Shown here in pieces: positions 28,195 through 35,776 of a stretch of DNA of 64,000 nt. The stretch comes from Arthrobacter castelli DSM 16402 (GTDB lineage: Bacteria; Actinomycetota; Actinomycetes; Actinomycetales; Micrococcaceae), in NCBI RefSeq assembly GCF_000430705.1, contig NZ_AUMN01000006.1, positions 124,001 through 188,000 on the forward strand. Direction: 5' to 3'. A program made the position numbers and the translations under genes. Each line of letters starts with the position of its first letter. Position 1 is the stretch's first letter. The notes under the pieces were generated by a model. The model was not told where the DNA came from, made no database searches, and worked only from the letters and a program-made list of their open reading frames with translations.

Positions 28195-28217
28195 CCGTGA
28201 GCATGTCATGCTCACGG
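28195..28217. promoter_or_regulatory. 23-bp perfect palindrome, probable antitoxin operator
   Basis: Arms CCGTGAGCATG and CATGCTCACGG are perfect 11-bp inverted copies around a single central T. The element ends 2 bp before the antitoxin start codon (28193, minus strand). Autoregulation by the HTH-bearing antitoxin is the usual arrangement for such loci; here it is inferred from position and symmetry. Confidence 0.6.
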
Positions 28218-28330
28218 CACGAACACAAGGAAATCACACCCAAAATCACAGTCTATTTGTCGCACGCCGTTACCCTTGCCGCAGCGGGCAAGAATCCCTC
28301 AACATCCTTGTGCTGGTTGGCGCAACCAGG

Positions 28331-28443
28331 GGCGCAGCCACTTCAGCCAGAGGTGCGGCGCCACAGCGAGGCCGGCAGCAGCGATGCGACCAGGGTGTTT
28401 TTGCCAGATACTGTTACCGGGGTCAGAGATATCCAGTCCGTCC
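28331..28443 (-). pseudogene. diverged second copy of the transglutaminase 3' end
   Basis: This stretch aligns with the last ~110 bp of the transglutaminase gene at 29522-29640. It shares an exact 31-bp block (28357-28387 = 29558-29588) and looser similarity on both sides, with a roughly 9-bp deletion just before the stop. It encodes nothing intact. Together the two copies form direct repeats around the 1.1-kb cargo containing the two genes at 28546-29477. The rest of the gap to 28545 shows no other gene. Confidence 0.75.
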
Positions 28444-28545
28444 ACGAAGTACCGGTAGGGCTATGCGTCCAGCGGCGATCCAGTCATAAACTTCATCGGA
28501 GAATAATGGTCGGGGGAAGCGCTTATATGGTAAGGAGCAGCGTCG

Positions 28546-28863
28546 ATGGAACCAGGATTCCGTGTTCCAATTTCGGAAGCGCTTGCAGGGGGCCGGGCTG
28601 GACGTGGATTGCTCGCCAGCATTGCCGGACTCGACCCGTCTGATTTCATGTTTGCTGTTCACCAAAAGAACGCCGGCCGCCCTCTCTTGGTGGAACTCGT
28701 CAACGATGCCGTCGGCCATTGGCTCGCCACCCCACGCCGTCAACATGATCGCGAATTCCTTGCCCTGCTTGGGGAATTTATCAACAGCTATGCTCACGGC
28801 CTCGAAAGCAAATGGCGAGGGTTCGACGATGTGCTAATAGCAGCGCTAGTCCCGAACTCATGA
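28546..28863 (+). CDS. hypothetical protein, first gene of a two-gene cargo module
   Basis: I do not recognise this 105-residue protein. It is mixed helical, with an N-terminal Gly/Ala/Arg-rich stretch, FMFAVHQKNAGRPLLVELVNDAVGHWL in the middle, and a C-terminal helix LLGEFINSYAHGLESKWRGF. There is no signal peptide or membrane segment. The start ATG 28546 has AAGGAGC about 9 bases upstream. Its stop overlaps the next start (ATGA at 28860-28863), so the two are translationally coupled. Codon use is less GC-rich than the flanking core genes. Small-plus-larger coupling next to a RES/Xre locus suggests a toxin-antitoxin or defence pair, but that is inference. Confidence 0.6.
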   Translation: MEPGFRVPISEALAGGRAGRGLLASIAGLDPSDFMFAVHQKNAGRPLLVELVNDAVGHWLATPRRQHDREFLALLGEFINSYAHGLESKWRGFDDVLIAALVPNS

Positions 28864-29477
28864 AAATTGGCCAGGATCTGTCTGCACGGACGAACTTGCA
28901 ATGGTGGGCTGCCTCGGTCGACAGAACCAATCAACGCGGTTACTTGCGTGGCAAAGATGCTGGCTTTCATACAAGTACGGCTTTGATTGATAAATCCTTC
29001 GCTGCTCTTAAATCGGGTGGAGCGTGGTGGGTCTGCCCTGGGGACGCTCTCACCACGAGTCGTGGCCCCATCCAGGGGTCGCCCAGCGTTATTTCCGCGG
29101 CCCCGGACGATCACTGGCTCAAGGATGACAAGCACACTTTGTGGTCCGTGCGTGTCGATCCTGAAGCGACCGTATACGAGGTTCATCAGCGCTCAGATTG
29201 GGTTCGTCTTCTTCAGCAATACCCATATGAAGCGTCGAACATCGTCACCTTTGACTGGGCCGAGGATGTTCCCGTCGGGTCCCGGTTACTTATTCCAGAC
29301 TGGTCCGAAGTGGCAAGAGATTGGGACGGCGTGCATGTATCAGTTGCTGGATACCTTAATGCGGCCTACACACCGCTGATGCTCGATACGGCGAGGTACG
29401 GTCTGCTGACCGGTTGGCATCCTGACGCCACTGTCTGGCTCACCGAAAAAGCGCGAACGTTATTGCCTGCTTCTTGA
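28860..29477 (+). CDS. hypothetical protein, second gene of the cargo module
   Basis: A 205-residue soluble protein that I cannot assign to a named family. Landmarks: MKIGQDLSARTNLQWWAAS at the start, FHTSTALIDKSFAALKSGGAWWVCPGD, LWSVRVDPEATVYEVHQRSDW, GSRLLIPDWSEVARDWDGVH and VSVAGYLNAAYTPL near the end. The sequence is Trp-rich, consistent with a compact enzymatic domain. The start ATG 28860 overlaps the upstream stop. It lies inside the direct-repeat-flanked segment and ends 58 bp before the converging transglutaminase stop. A toxin-type effector is possible but no catalytic motif can be named. Confidence 0.6.
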   Translation: MKIGQDLSARTNLQWWAASVDRTNQRGYLRGKDAGFHTSTALIDKSFAALKSGGAWWVCPGDALTTSRGPIQGSPSVISAAPDDHWLKDDKHTLWSVRVDPEATVYEVHQRSDWVRLLQQYPYEASNIVTFDWAEDVPVGSRLLIPDWSEVARDWDGVHVSVAGYLNAAYTPLMLDTARYGLLTGWHPDATVWLTEKARTLLPAS

Positions 29478-29521
29478 TTCGGCTTCTCTGGGGAGACACA
29501 GGGGAGCAGCTTCAGCTGTAG

Positions 29522-29588
29522 GCGCGGCGCCAGTTCAGCCGGAGGTGCGCCGCCACGGGCGCCACAGCGAGGCCGGCAGCAGCGATGC
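29522..29588. repeat. right copy of the ~60-bp direct repeat (transglutaminase 3' end)
   Basis: This segment, spanning the last codons and stop of the transglutaminase gene, is repeated at 28331-28387 in the same orientation. Bases 29558-29588 are identical to 28357-28387. It is the intact partner of an attachment-site-like duplication that brackets the two-gene cargo. Confidence 0.7.
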
Positions 29589-31931
29589 CATCAGGCGTTG
29601 CTGCCAAGTACTGGTCCGGGACAGGGTCTCCTGGACCGTTGCCACATCGCCGGCGTGAACCGAGCGCGGGGCTGTGGCCAAAGCTGTCCCACCCTGCCCG
29701 TCGGTCTGCCGGGGGCGCGGCCGGCCATATTCGGTCTGTTCGTACGCCAGCAGCAACCGGTGCATCGCATCCGCCGCACCGGTTCCGTCCAGACCGGTGT
29801 CACGCAAACGCTCGGCGAACGCCCGGGGCGTTTCGCTCTGCCGCGCTCTGAGGCGGTAGTCGGTGGCCGTATCGTTAATTTCCCGCCAGGCCGCGATGGC
29901 CGCCTGATCCGGATGTTTCCGGATCAGGCGGAGCCGGCGCCTGATGATCCATTGTCGGGTCAGGTATGGCATCGCCGCCAGGAGCAGGGCCACGGCCAGT
30001 GTCACAGTGACGGCGATCCAGGACGGGCCGCCGTCGTCGTCGGCCGCCCCCGATGCCCCCGCACCGGTGGTGGGATCGTCCTGGGGCGCCTGCTCTTCCT
30101 CATCGGCCGCGTTCTGCAGCTCGTCAGGGTTCAGGTTGTTCGGATTGGCTGCGGAGTCGGGGCTCTGCGAGGGAGCGCGGGCGTACTCGGGGACCACGCC
30201 GCGGGAGGGGGTCGGTTCGAATTTCACCCACCCCAGGCCGGAGAAGTACAGCTCGGGCCACGCGTGCGCATCGTCGGAGTCAACCTCGAACTCGGTCATC
30301 TCCACGCCGTCTTCGGTCATCACTGTCTCGCCAGTGGCGGTTCCCGGTGCATACCCCACGGCGATCCGGCTGGGGATGCCTTCGGCGCGTGCCATCACCG
30401 CCATCGCCGCGGAGTAATGCACGCAGTAGCCGCTTTTCTCTTCGAGGAACCGGGCGACAATGTCCATGGAACTGCCGTCGTAACCGCCCCGTACCGGTGC
30501 GGTTTCGGAGTAGACGAAGTCTTCGGAGCGCAAGTAGTCCTGGATCGCCATGGCCTTGCGGTAGCGGTTCGTGATGCCCTCGGTCACGTCGGCCACGGTT
30601 TCTTCAATCAGCCCGGGCACCTCCGAGGGCAGGTCGAGGAATGGTTCGCTCAGGCTGTCCCGGGGGATGGCGCTGGCCTCCGCCAGCGTTTGCCGCGTCA
30701 GTACCGGTGTGGCGCTGGTGACCGTGTAGGTCTGGTTCGCCGTCGTCGACTCATCGAGTCCCAGGATGCTCAGCGTCAGCGGGTCGACGCTCCACTGGCC
30801 GTCCAGTCCGGAGATGGAAACCGGCGCATAGGGTGCCGGCAGCCAGGGGCTGGAAAAGTTTGATGCGTTGATCCGGGTGGTGGAAATTTCGGTGGGGCCT
30901 TCGAGCAGTTCATCGGTTTCTTCGCCGAGGGAGTCAATGCCGGTGGAGCGCCGGTCCTGCCTCTGATCCGGTGCCCACGTGGTGCCGTCGAAGTGTTCCA
31001 GGGTCACCGCCCGCAGATACACCGGTTCATCGGACGTGGTGGTATAGGTCATCCGGGTGGCGCTGCCTGGGTTCCGCAGGTCATTGCCCAGGGTGACCAT
31101 GGGGTTGAGGCCCGACGACGTCCCCAGGCTCAGCCTCGAGCCTTCCGGGAACAGGCCGCTGGTGAACCCGGGCACGGCCAGCGGCAGCACCAGTGTGCCG
31201 GCGAGGGCAGCAGCGCCGATCACCAGGGCGCGGTCGAGCAGCGAGGCTGACAGGCCACCGGACGGGGCGGTGTCCCGGGAGAAGATCCAGTGGGCAGAGC
31301 CGAGCAGGATCAAGTAGCCGACGATCGCCGCGGTGTAGCCGGCCGCGCCGACGCTTGTCGATTTCACGATGGCGGGAACCACCAGTACAGCCAGCAGGCC
31401 CAATCCGCTGGTGGCGGGCATCTGCAGCGTGGCGGTCAGGGTGTCGATCAGCAGCGCCACCAGTGATAGCCCCACGCAGGTGACAAGCACAATCCCGTCG
31501 GTGATTTGCACCGGGGCAACCTGGTTGACCACTACCTGGTTGGCCTCGAGCAGCGCGATCCTGAGTGCGTCGACCGTCTCCGCGGTGGGAATAAACCCGC
31601 CGAAGCTCTCGCCGGGGAAGAATAACAAGGTCAGCGCCGCGATCAGGGCTGCGAGGCCGGCCACCGGTATTAACCATGCAGGCACCCGCAGCACTCTGGC
31701 ACCTGCGGTGACTGCCAGCACGGCTGCAACGCTGAACACCACCTGGGGCAGCCACCCCCACCCGAAGAGCACGCCATTGAGGCTGAAGGAGGTGAAAATC
31801 ACTGCGGCGCCGATGGCGGCACTGATCAGCCAGGGCCAATTCCCAACCGGCTGGCGGCGCGACGGAGTGTCGGTGCCGTCGGCCGCTGCGGGGCTCTGCC
31901 GGTCCGCTGCCCGGGGAATGGTGGCAGTCAT
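29535..31931 (-). CDS. TgpA-like transglutaminase membrane protein (DUF3488 + transglutaminase core)
   Basis: The N-terminal 240 residues contain six or so membrane helices (DUF3488). A long extracytoplasmic region carries a papain-like transglutaminase core with the catalytic Cys in SGYCVHYSAAMAVMARAEGI, the His in DDAHAWPELYFSGLGWVKFEPTPS and the Asp further on. One last membrane helix (about residue 650) precedes a cytoplasmic DUF4129-like tail with AWREINDTATDYRLRARQSE and AFAERLRDTG. Length 798. Its start overlaps the DUF58 stop (ATGA). The MoxR-DUF58-transglutaminase operon is widespread; the ATPase is thought to act as a chaperone or assembly factor. The cross-linked substrate is unknown. 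Confidence 0.92.
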   Translation of the reverse strand: MTATIPRAADRQSPAAADGTDTPSRRQPVGNWPWLISAAIGAAVIFTSFSLNGVLFGWGWLPQVVFSVAAVLAVTAGARVLRVPAWLIPVAGLAALIAALTLLFFPGESFGGFIPTAETVDALRIALLEANQVVVNQVAPVQITDGIVLVTCVGLSLVALLIDTLTATLQMPATSGLGLLAVLVVPAIVKSTSVGAAGYTAAIVGYLILLGSAHWIFSRDTAPSGGLSASLLDRALVIGAAALAGTLVLPLAVPGFTSGLFPEGSRLSLGTSSGLNPMVTLGNDLRNPGSATRMTYTTTSDEPVYLRAVTLEHFDGTTWAPDQRQDRRSTGIDSLGEETDELLEGPTEISTTRINASNFSSPWLPAPYAPVSISGLDGQWSVDPLTLSILGLDESTTANQTYTVTSATPVLTRQTLAEASAIPRDSLSEPFLDLPSEVPGLIEETVADVTEGITNRYRKAMAIQDYLRSEDFVYSETAPVRGGYDGSSMDIVARFLEEKSGYCVHYSAAMAVMARAEGIPSRIAVGYAPGTATGETVMTEDGVEMTEFEVDSDDAHAWPELYFSGLGWVKFEPTPSRGVVPEYARAPSQSPDSAANPNNLNPDELQNAADEEEQAPQDDPTTGAGASGAADDDGGPSWIAVTVTLAVALLLAAMPYLTRQWIIRRRLRLIRKHPDQAAIAAWREINDTATDYRLRARQSETPRAFAERLRDTGLDGTGAADAMHRLLLAYEQTEYGRPRPRQTDGQGGTALATAPRSVHAGDVATVQETLSRTSTWQQRLMASLLPASLWRPWRRTSG

Positions 31932-33361
31932 TGCGGTGCCCCCAGACTGGTTTTGGCGGTCGGCCGGCTGTGGGCGTGCGGGGCGTCATAATGTGCCCAG
32001 GCCGCGGGCAGCGACGACTTGGAATTGACGGCGACGGCCCGCCATCCGCTGGCGCGCAGGATGTCCAGCTCAGGTTCAGCCTCCCCGGGGCGGTCCGTGA
32101 CGAGCAGCGCGAAGGCATGCGAGCCGAACTCGGCTGCGGCAGCGAGTTCGGCGGCTTCGGCGCTGGTGAGACGACCGGTGACGGCGATCAGCGGGCCCCG
32201 CAACCTGTTGGCGGCCAGTGCCTCCATCAGCGCGTCGGAGAAGGCGCCCCCGCCCGCCGGGCCGGCGGGCGCAGGCGTCCTTTGGGGGTGTGCCGTGGCA
32301 GACGGGGCACGGTTCGTGGTTTTGCCGGACGGTGGATCAGCCTCCAGCTGAAGGTCTGCCAATCCTTCGGCCAGGTTGTGCATACCGGCGGTGCCTGAAA
32401 ATTCCTCCTGCTCGGGCCAGGAGGTCGAGGCAGACCGGAGTAATCCGGCGGCTGCGCGGCTGTCCAGCAACCGGACGGAGTAATTACGCTCCATCAAGTG
32501 ATGGGCGGCCGATACTACAGCGGTCACTGCCCATTCAAAGTTCACCGTGGTGAACAAATCGTCCTTGGACGGGGTGCTCTCGGCCAGCGATGTGTAGGCA
32601 TTGCTGCGGAAGGCTGTTGCCCGCTGGTCCATGATGATGGTGGCCTGCGGAGTGGTGACCGACTCTTCCTGGCGCACCATCAGTTCGCCCTGACGTGCAG
32701 TTGCGGGCCAATGCACCCGCCGCATCGGGTCTCCGTGCCGGTATTCGCGGGTCATCACGTCATCGTTGCTGGGATTCGCCTGCGTCCTGGTCGCCGTCGC
32801 CCCTTCAGTTCCGCGGGAGCCCGATACCGATGATTCCGGCAGTGGATGCGGTGCGGGGGTGACCGTCAACATGTCGACGTCGCCCAGCATGTGATGGTGG
32901 TGGCTCAATCCGAACGGGTCGGCGAAATCCGCCGAGACGGGGCCGATCCGGTACAGTCCCCGGCGGTCGGTCCGCAGCCGGTATTCGTACAAGCTGCGTC
33001 CGCTGCGTGAGGCCACGCTGGAAGGATACGTGAACGCGGGGGGCTGCCCGAAGTGTTCGGGTAGTTGTTCCGTCATGGTGATGCTGCCGCCCAGTGGACC
33101 GGAGCGGCGCACGCCTAACCTCGCCGTCGTCGTCGAGCCCGTCTCAATCGACGCGGGCCGGAAGGCGCGTTCGATGATGAACCGCGGTTTCAAAAGCTGC
33201 AGCGCCAATGCCGCGAGCACAGGCAGCAGGATCAGGAAGAACCCCAGATGCAGCAGATCACGCCGGCCCAGCACCTCGGCGGCGATCAGCGACACTGCCC
33301 CCGCGGCGCACAGACCCCAGCCACGGATGGTCAGAAGGTTCGAGGGGAGTTTGTCCAGCAC
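31928..33361 (-). CDS. DUF58 domain-containing protein (VWA-like fold)
   Basis: Two N-terminal membrane helices (about residues 12-55) precede a beta-rich segment and the DUF58 core with REYRHGDPMRRVHWPATARQGELMVRQEE, the family signature. ATIIMDQRA is the remnant of a von Willebrand-type metal site. Length 477. DUF58 proteins partner with MoxR ATPases. The gene lies 12 bp after the MoxR gene and overlaps the transglutaminase gene by 4 bp. A stretch around residues 330-370 is Pro/Ala-rich and probably a linker. Confidence 0.9.
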   Translation of the reverse strand: MLDKLPSNLLTIRGWGLCAAGAVSLIAAEVLGRRDLLHLGFFLILLPVLAALALQLLKPRFIIERAFRPASIETGSTTTARLGVRRSGPLGGSITMTEQLPEHFGQPPAFTYPSSVASRSGRSLYEYRLRTDRRGLYRIGPVSADFADPFGLSHHHHMLGDVDMLTVTPAPHPLPESSVSGSRGTEGATATRTQANPSNDDVMTREYRHGDPMRRVHWPATARQGELMVRQEESVTTPQATIIMDQRATAFRSNAYTSLAESTPSKDDLFTTVNFEWAVTAVVSAAHHLMERNYSVRLLDSRAAAGLLRSASTSWPEQEEFSGTAGMHNLAEGLADLQLEADPPSGKTTNRAPSATAHPQRTPAPAGPAGGGAFSDALMEALAANRLRGPLIAVTGRLTSAEAAELAAAAEFGSHAFALLVTDRPGEAEPELDILRASGWRAVAVNSKSSLPAAWAHYDAPHAHSRPTAKTSLGAPQ

Positions 33362-33373
33362 GGCCGCGCCACC

Positions 33374-34417
33374 TTATCGGTGTTGCTCGTTGCGACGGCC
33401 GCCGGGGGCCACCGGCAGTTTGGCCAGGATCGACTCGAGCACCGTCGACGGGCTTTCGCCGGCGCTGGCGGCCTTGCGGTCGAGGATCAGCCGGTGCCCC
33501 AATACGGCGCCGGCCACCGACGCGACGTCGTCGGGCAGCACAAAGTCCCGCCCGGACAGCGCGGCGCTGGCCTTGGCCGCACGCAGCAGTTGCAGCAACG
33601 CCCGCGGGCTGGCACCCAGCCGCAGCTGGTGATGTTCCCGGGTGGCCTGGCCCAGAGCGACCACGTACTCCTTGACCGCAGGGGCAGCGTAGACATTGCG
33701 GACGAAATCGATCATCGCCACTGCCTCTTCGGAGCTGATCACCGGCTTCACGTCGTCCAGCGGCGAGACAGACTGGTGGGTCTGCAGCATTTCGATTTCC
33801 GCCTCGGTGTCCGGATACCCCATCGAAATCCGTGCCATGAAACGGTCCCGCTGCGCCTCGGGCAACGGGTAGGTCCCCTCCATCTCGATGGGGTTCTGGG
33901 TGGCCACGACCATGAATGGTTCACCGAGGATGTAGGAGTTGCCGTCAACGGTCACCTGGTGTTCCTCCATGCATTCGAGCAGGGCGGACTGGGTCTTGGC
34001 GGAGGCACGGTTGATCTCGTCTCCAATGACGATGTTGGCGAAGACCGGTCCGCCGCGGAATTCGAACTGGCCCGAGGCCTGGTTGAAGATTGACACTCCG
34101 GTGACATCGGTGGGGAGCAAGTCCGGGGTGAACTGGATCCGGTTGACCGAGCAGTCGATCGTCCTCGCCAGGGTCTTGGCCAGCATGGTCTTGCCCACTC
34201 CCGGCACATCCTCGAGCAGCAGATGCCCCTCGGCCAGCAGCACGGTCAAGGCCAGCCGGGCGGCTTCGGCCTTGCCGTCGATGACGGTGCTGATCAGGTC
34301 CAGAATCCGGCCGCTGGCCCGGTGAAAATGCTCGGCAGCTTCGTCCCCTGTTGCCGTGTCCCCCGTGCCGGTGCTGACCACCGGTTCCGGATCCATCGTG
34401 CGGTGGTCGGAGTCCAT
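33374..34417 (-). CDS. MoxR-family AAA+ ATPase
   Basis: MoxR ATPases act as chaperones for metal insertion or complex assembly, usually with a VWA/DUF58 partner. Walker A is EDVPGVGKTMLAKTLA, Walker B GDEINRAS, sensor 1 VVATQNPIEMEGTYPLPEAQRDRF, and the lid segment ends with the ALSGRDFVLPDDVASVAGAVLGHRL block. ATG 34417 (MDSDHRTMDP) is preferred over 34432 because AAGGGGTG precedes it at the right spacing. It is the first gene of the MoxR-DUF58-transglutaminase operon. Upstream, TGAACC (34435-34440) and GGTTCA (34457-34462) form a loose inverted repeat. Confidence 0.93.
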   Translation of the reverse strand: MDSDHRTMDPEPVVSTGTGDTATGDEAAEHFHRASGRILDLISTVIDGKAEAARLALTVLLAEGHLLLEDVPGVGKTMLAKTLARTIDCSVNRIQFTPDLLPTDVTGVSIFNQASGQFEFRGGPVFANIVIGDEINRASAKTQSALLECMEEHQVTVDGNSYILGEPFMVVATQNPIEMEGTYPLPEAQRDRFMARISMGYPDTEAEIEMLQTHQSVSPLDDVKPVISSEEAVAMIDFVRNVYAAPAVKEYVVALGQATREHHQLRLGASPRALLQLLRAAKASAALSGRDFVLPDDVASVAGAVLGHRLILDRKAASAGESPSTVLESILAKLPVAPGGRRNEQHR

Positions 34418-34569
34418 GGACACCCCTTCCATGTTGAACCGGATATGTCCCCTATTGGTTCAGATTACCCGCTCAACCGCACCGGCGTGCAGAATTCTCC
34501 TCCATTGATACCGTTACCAACGCATAGGCTGGCAGATGTCGCCGGCGTCAGAAGGGAAGAACGATCATC

Positions 34570-35547
34570 ATGAACCCCCAGCACTCAACCACCGCAGGGA
34601 CGATTCCGGCGGCCTATCGCCGCGGCGAAGACGAACCCGGCGACGGGCTCGACGGCGGCACCGGCGGCGGCAAATCCCGGGGCAGTGTCGACGGGAACGG
34701 CCAGCGTCGGGTGCTCGATTATGCGCCGGCGCCTCAGCCGTTGGAACATCCTGTCATCGACAACCACACCCACCTCGATTTCCGCGACGGCGGCGTTGAA
34801 GTCTCAGTCAGCCAGGCCATGGATGCCGCGGAGGCTGTCGGAGTGGCCGGGGCCGTGCAGGTCGGGTGCGACCTGGAATCCTCCCGCTTCACGGTCCAGG
34901 CGTTGGAGACCGAACCCCGGCTGCTCGGCGCGGTGGCCATACATCCCAACGAAGCGCCGCTGATGGCACGCGACGGCACCTTGGAGGCGGCGCTGGCCGA
35001 AATCGAGCAGTTCGCCGCCCACCCGCGGGTGCGGTGCATTGGCGAGACCGGACTCGACTACTTCCGCACCGCCGACGACGGTATCGAACGGCAGCAGTAC
35101 TCCTTTCGCCGCCACATTGACATGGCCAAGCGGCTGGGGCTGGCGCTGCAGATCCACGACCGGGACGCTCATGACGACGTGGTGCGGATCCTGCGCGAGG
35201 AAGGGGCGCCACAGCGGGTGGTGTTCCACTGCTTCTCGGGGGACGCGGCCTTGGCCCGCATCTGCAACGAGCAGGGATGGTATGTTTCTTTTGCCGGGAC
35301 TGTAACGTTCAAGAACGCGGCCAATCTCCGTGAGGCACTCGCCGTCACAGACCCGGAGCGCATGATGGTGGAGACGGATGCTCCGTTCCTGACTCCGCAC
35401 CCGTATCGTGGCAGGCCCAACGCCAGCTACATGGTGCCTTACACCGTGCAGGCGATGGCCCGCGAACTGCAGGTCGATGCCGGTGAACTGGCGTCGCGGC
35501 TCACCGCCAACACCGAGGAAGTCTACGGTCCCTGGACTCAGGTTTGA
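34570..35547 (+). CDS. tatD: TatD-family metal-dependent hydrolase
   Basis: TatD is a TIM-barrel metallo-deoxyribonuclease of the amidohydrolase superfamily. Metal ligands are visible in IDNHTHLDF (strand 1), the Glu of IGETGLDYFR, the QIHDRDAHDD His, HCFSGD and ETDAPFLTPHPYRGRPN. An N-terminal 60-residue hydrophilic extension precedes the domain. Start ATG 34570 has GGAAGAAC upstream. As in M. tuberculosis (Rv1008-Rv1011) it is followed by rpfB, rsmA and ispE. The usual preceding metG gene is not here. Confidence 0.93.
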   Translation: MNPQHSTTAGTIPAAYRRGEDEPGDGLDGGTGGGKSRGSVDGNGQRRVLDYAPAPQPLEHPVIDNHTHLDFRDGGVEVSVSQAMDAAEAVGVAGAVQVGCDLESSRFTVQALETEPRLLGAVAIHPNEAPLMARDGTLEAALAEIEQFAAHPRVRCIGETGLDYFRTADDGIERQQYSFRRHIDMAKRLGLALQIHDRDAHDDVVRILREEGAPQRVVFHCFSGDAALARICNEQGWYVSFAGTVTFKNAANLREALAVTDPERMMVETDAPFLTPHPYRGRPNASYMVPYTVQAMARELQVDAGELASRLTANTEEVYGPWTQV

Positions 35548-35572
35548 TCCATTATCACATTTCGGTTACGGT
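35544..35572 (+). promoter_or_regulatory. candidate rpfB promoter
   Basis: TTGATC at 35544-35549 and TACGGT at 35567-35572 are separated by 17 bp, within a locally AT-richer stretch just after tatD. The transcript would carry about 200 nt of leader before the rpfB start. No riboswitch consensus could be recognised in that leader. Assignment rests on -35/-10 resemblance only. Confidence 0.3.
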
Positions 35573-35776
35573 AAGGCACTATTAGCCGGGGTCGGGGAAG
35601 GCCTTGCGGGCTAAGAACTTTTCATCAGCGACGAGGTTGGACGTTTCCGTTCGTGCGCCCAAACCCGCTGCAGCCGCATGCCGGAGTTGATCTGTTGCGC
35701 CGCAGTGCCGTCAGGGCCTGCAGCGCGGTCCCGGTGCCTTTCCCGTGCCTGGACACTCGCGAGGACATGGGGACGT

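Noticed and set aside
28178-28489. Plus-strand frame over the transglutaminase 3'-end copy
   Set aside because: Arg/Gly-rich translation with no motif; the DNA is explained as a duplicated gene end on the other strand.
35573-35776. Possible c-di-AMP (ydaO) riboswitch before rpfB
   Set aside because: Such riboswitches precede rpf genes in some actinobacteria, but the conserved core elements could not be found in this leader.
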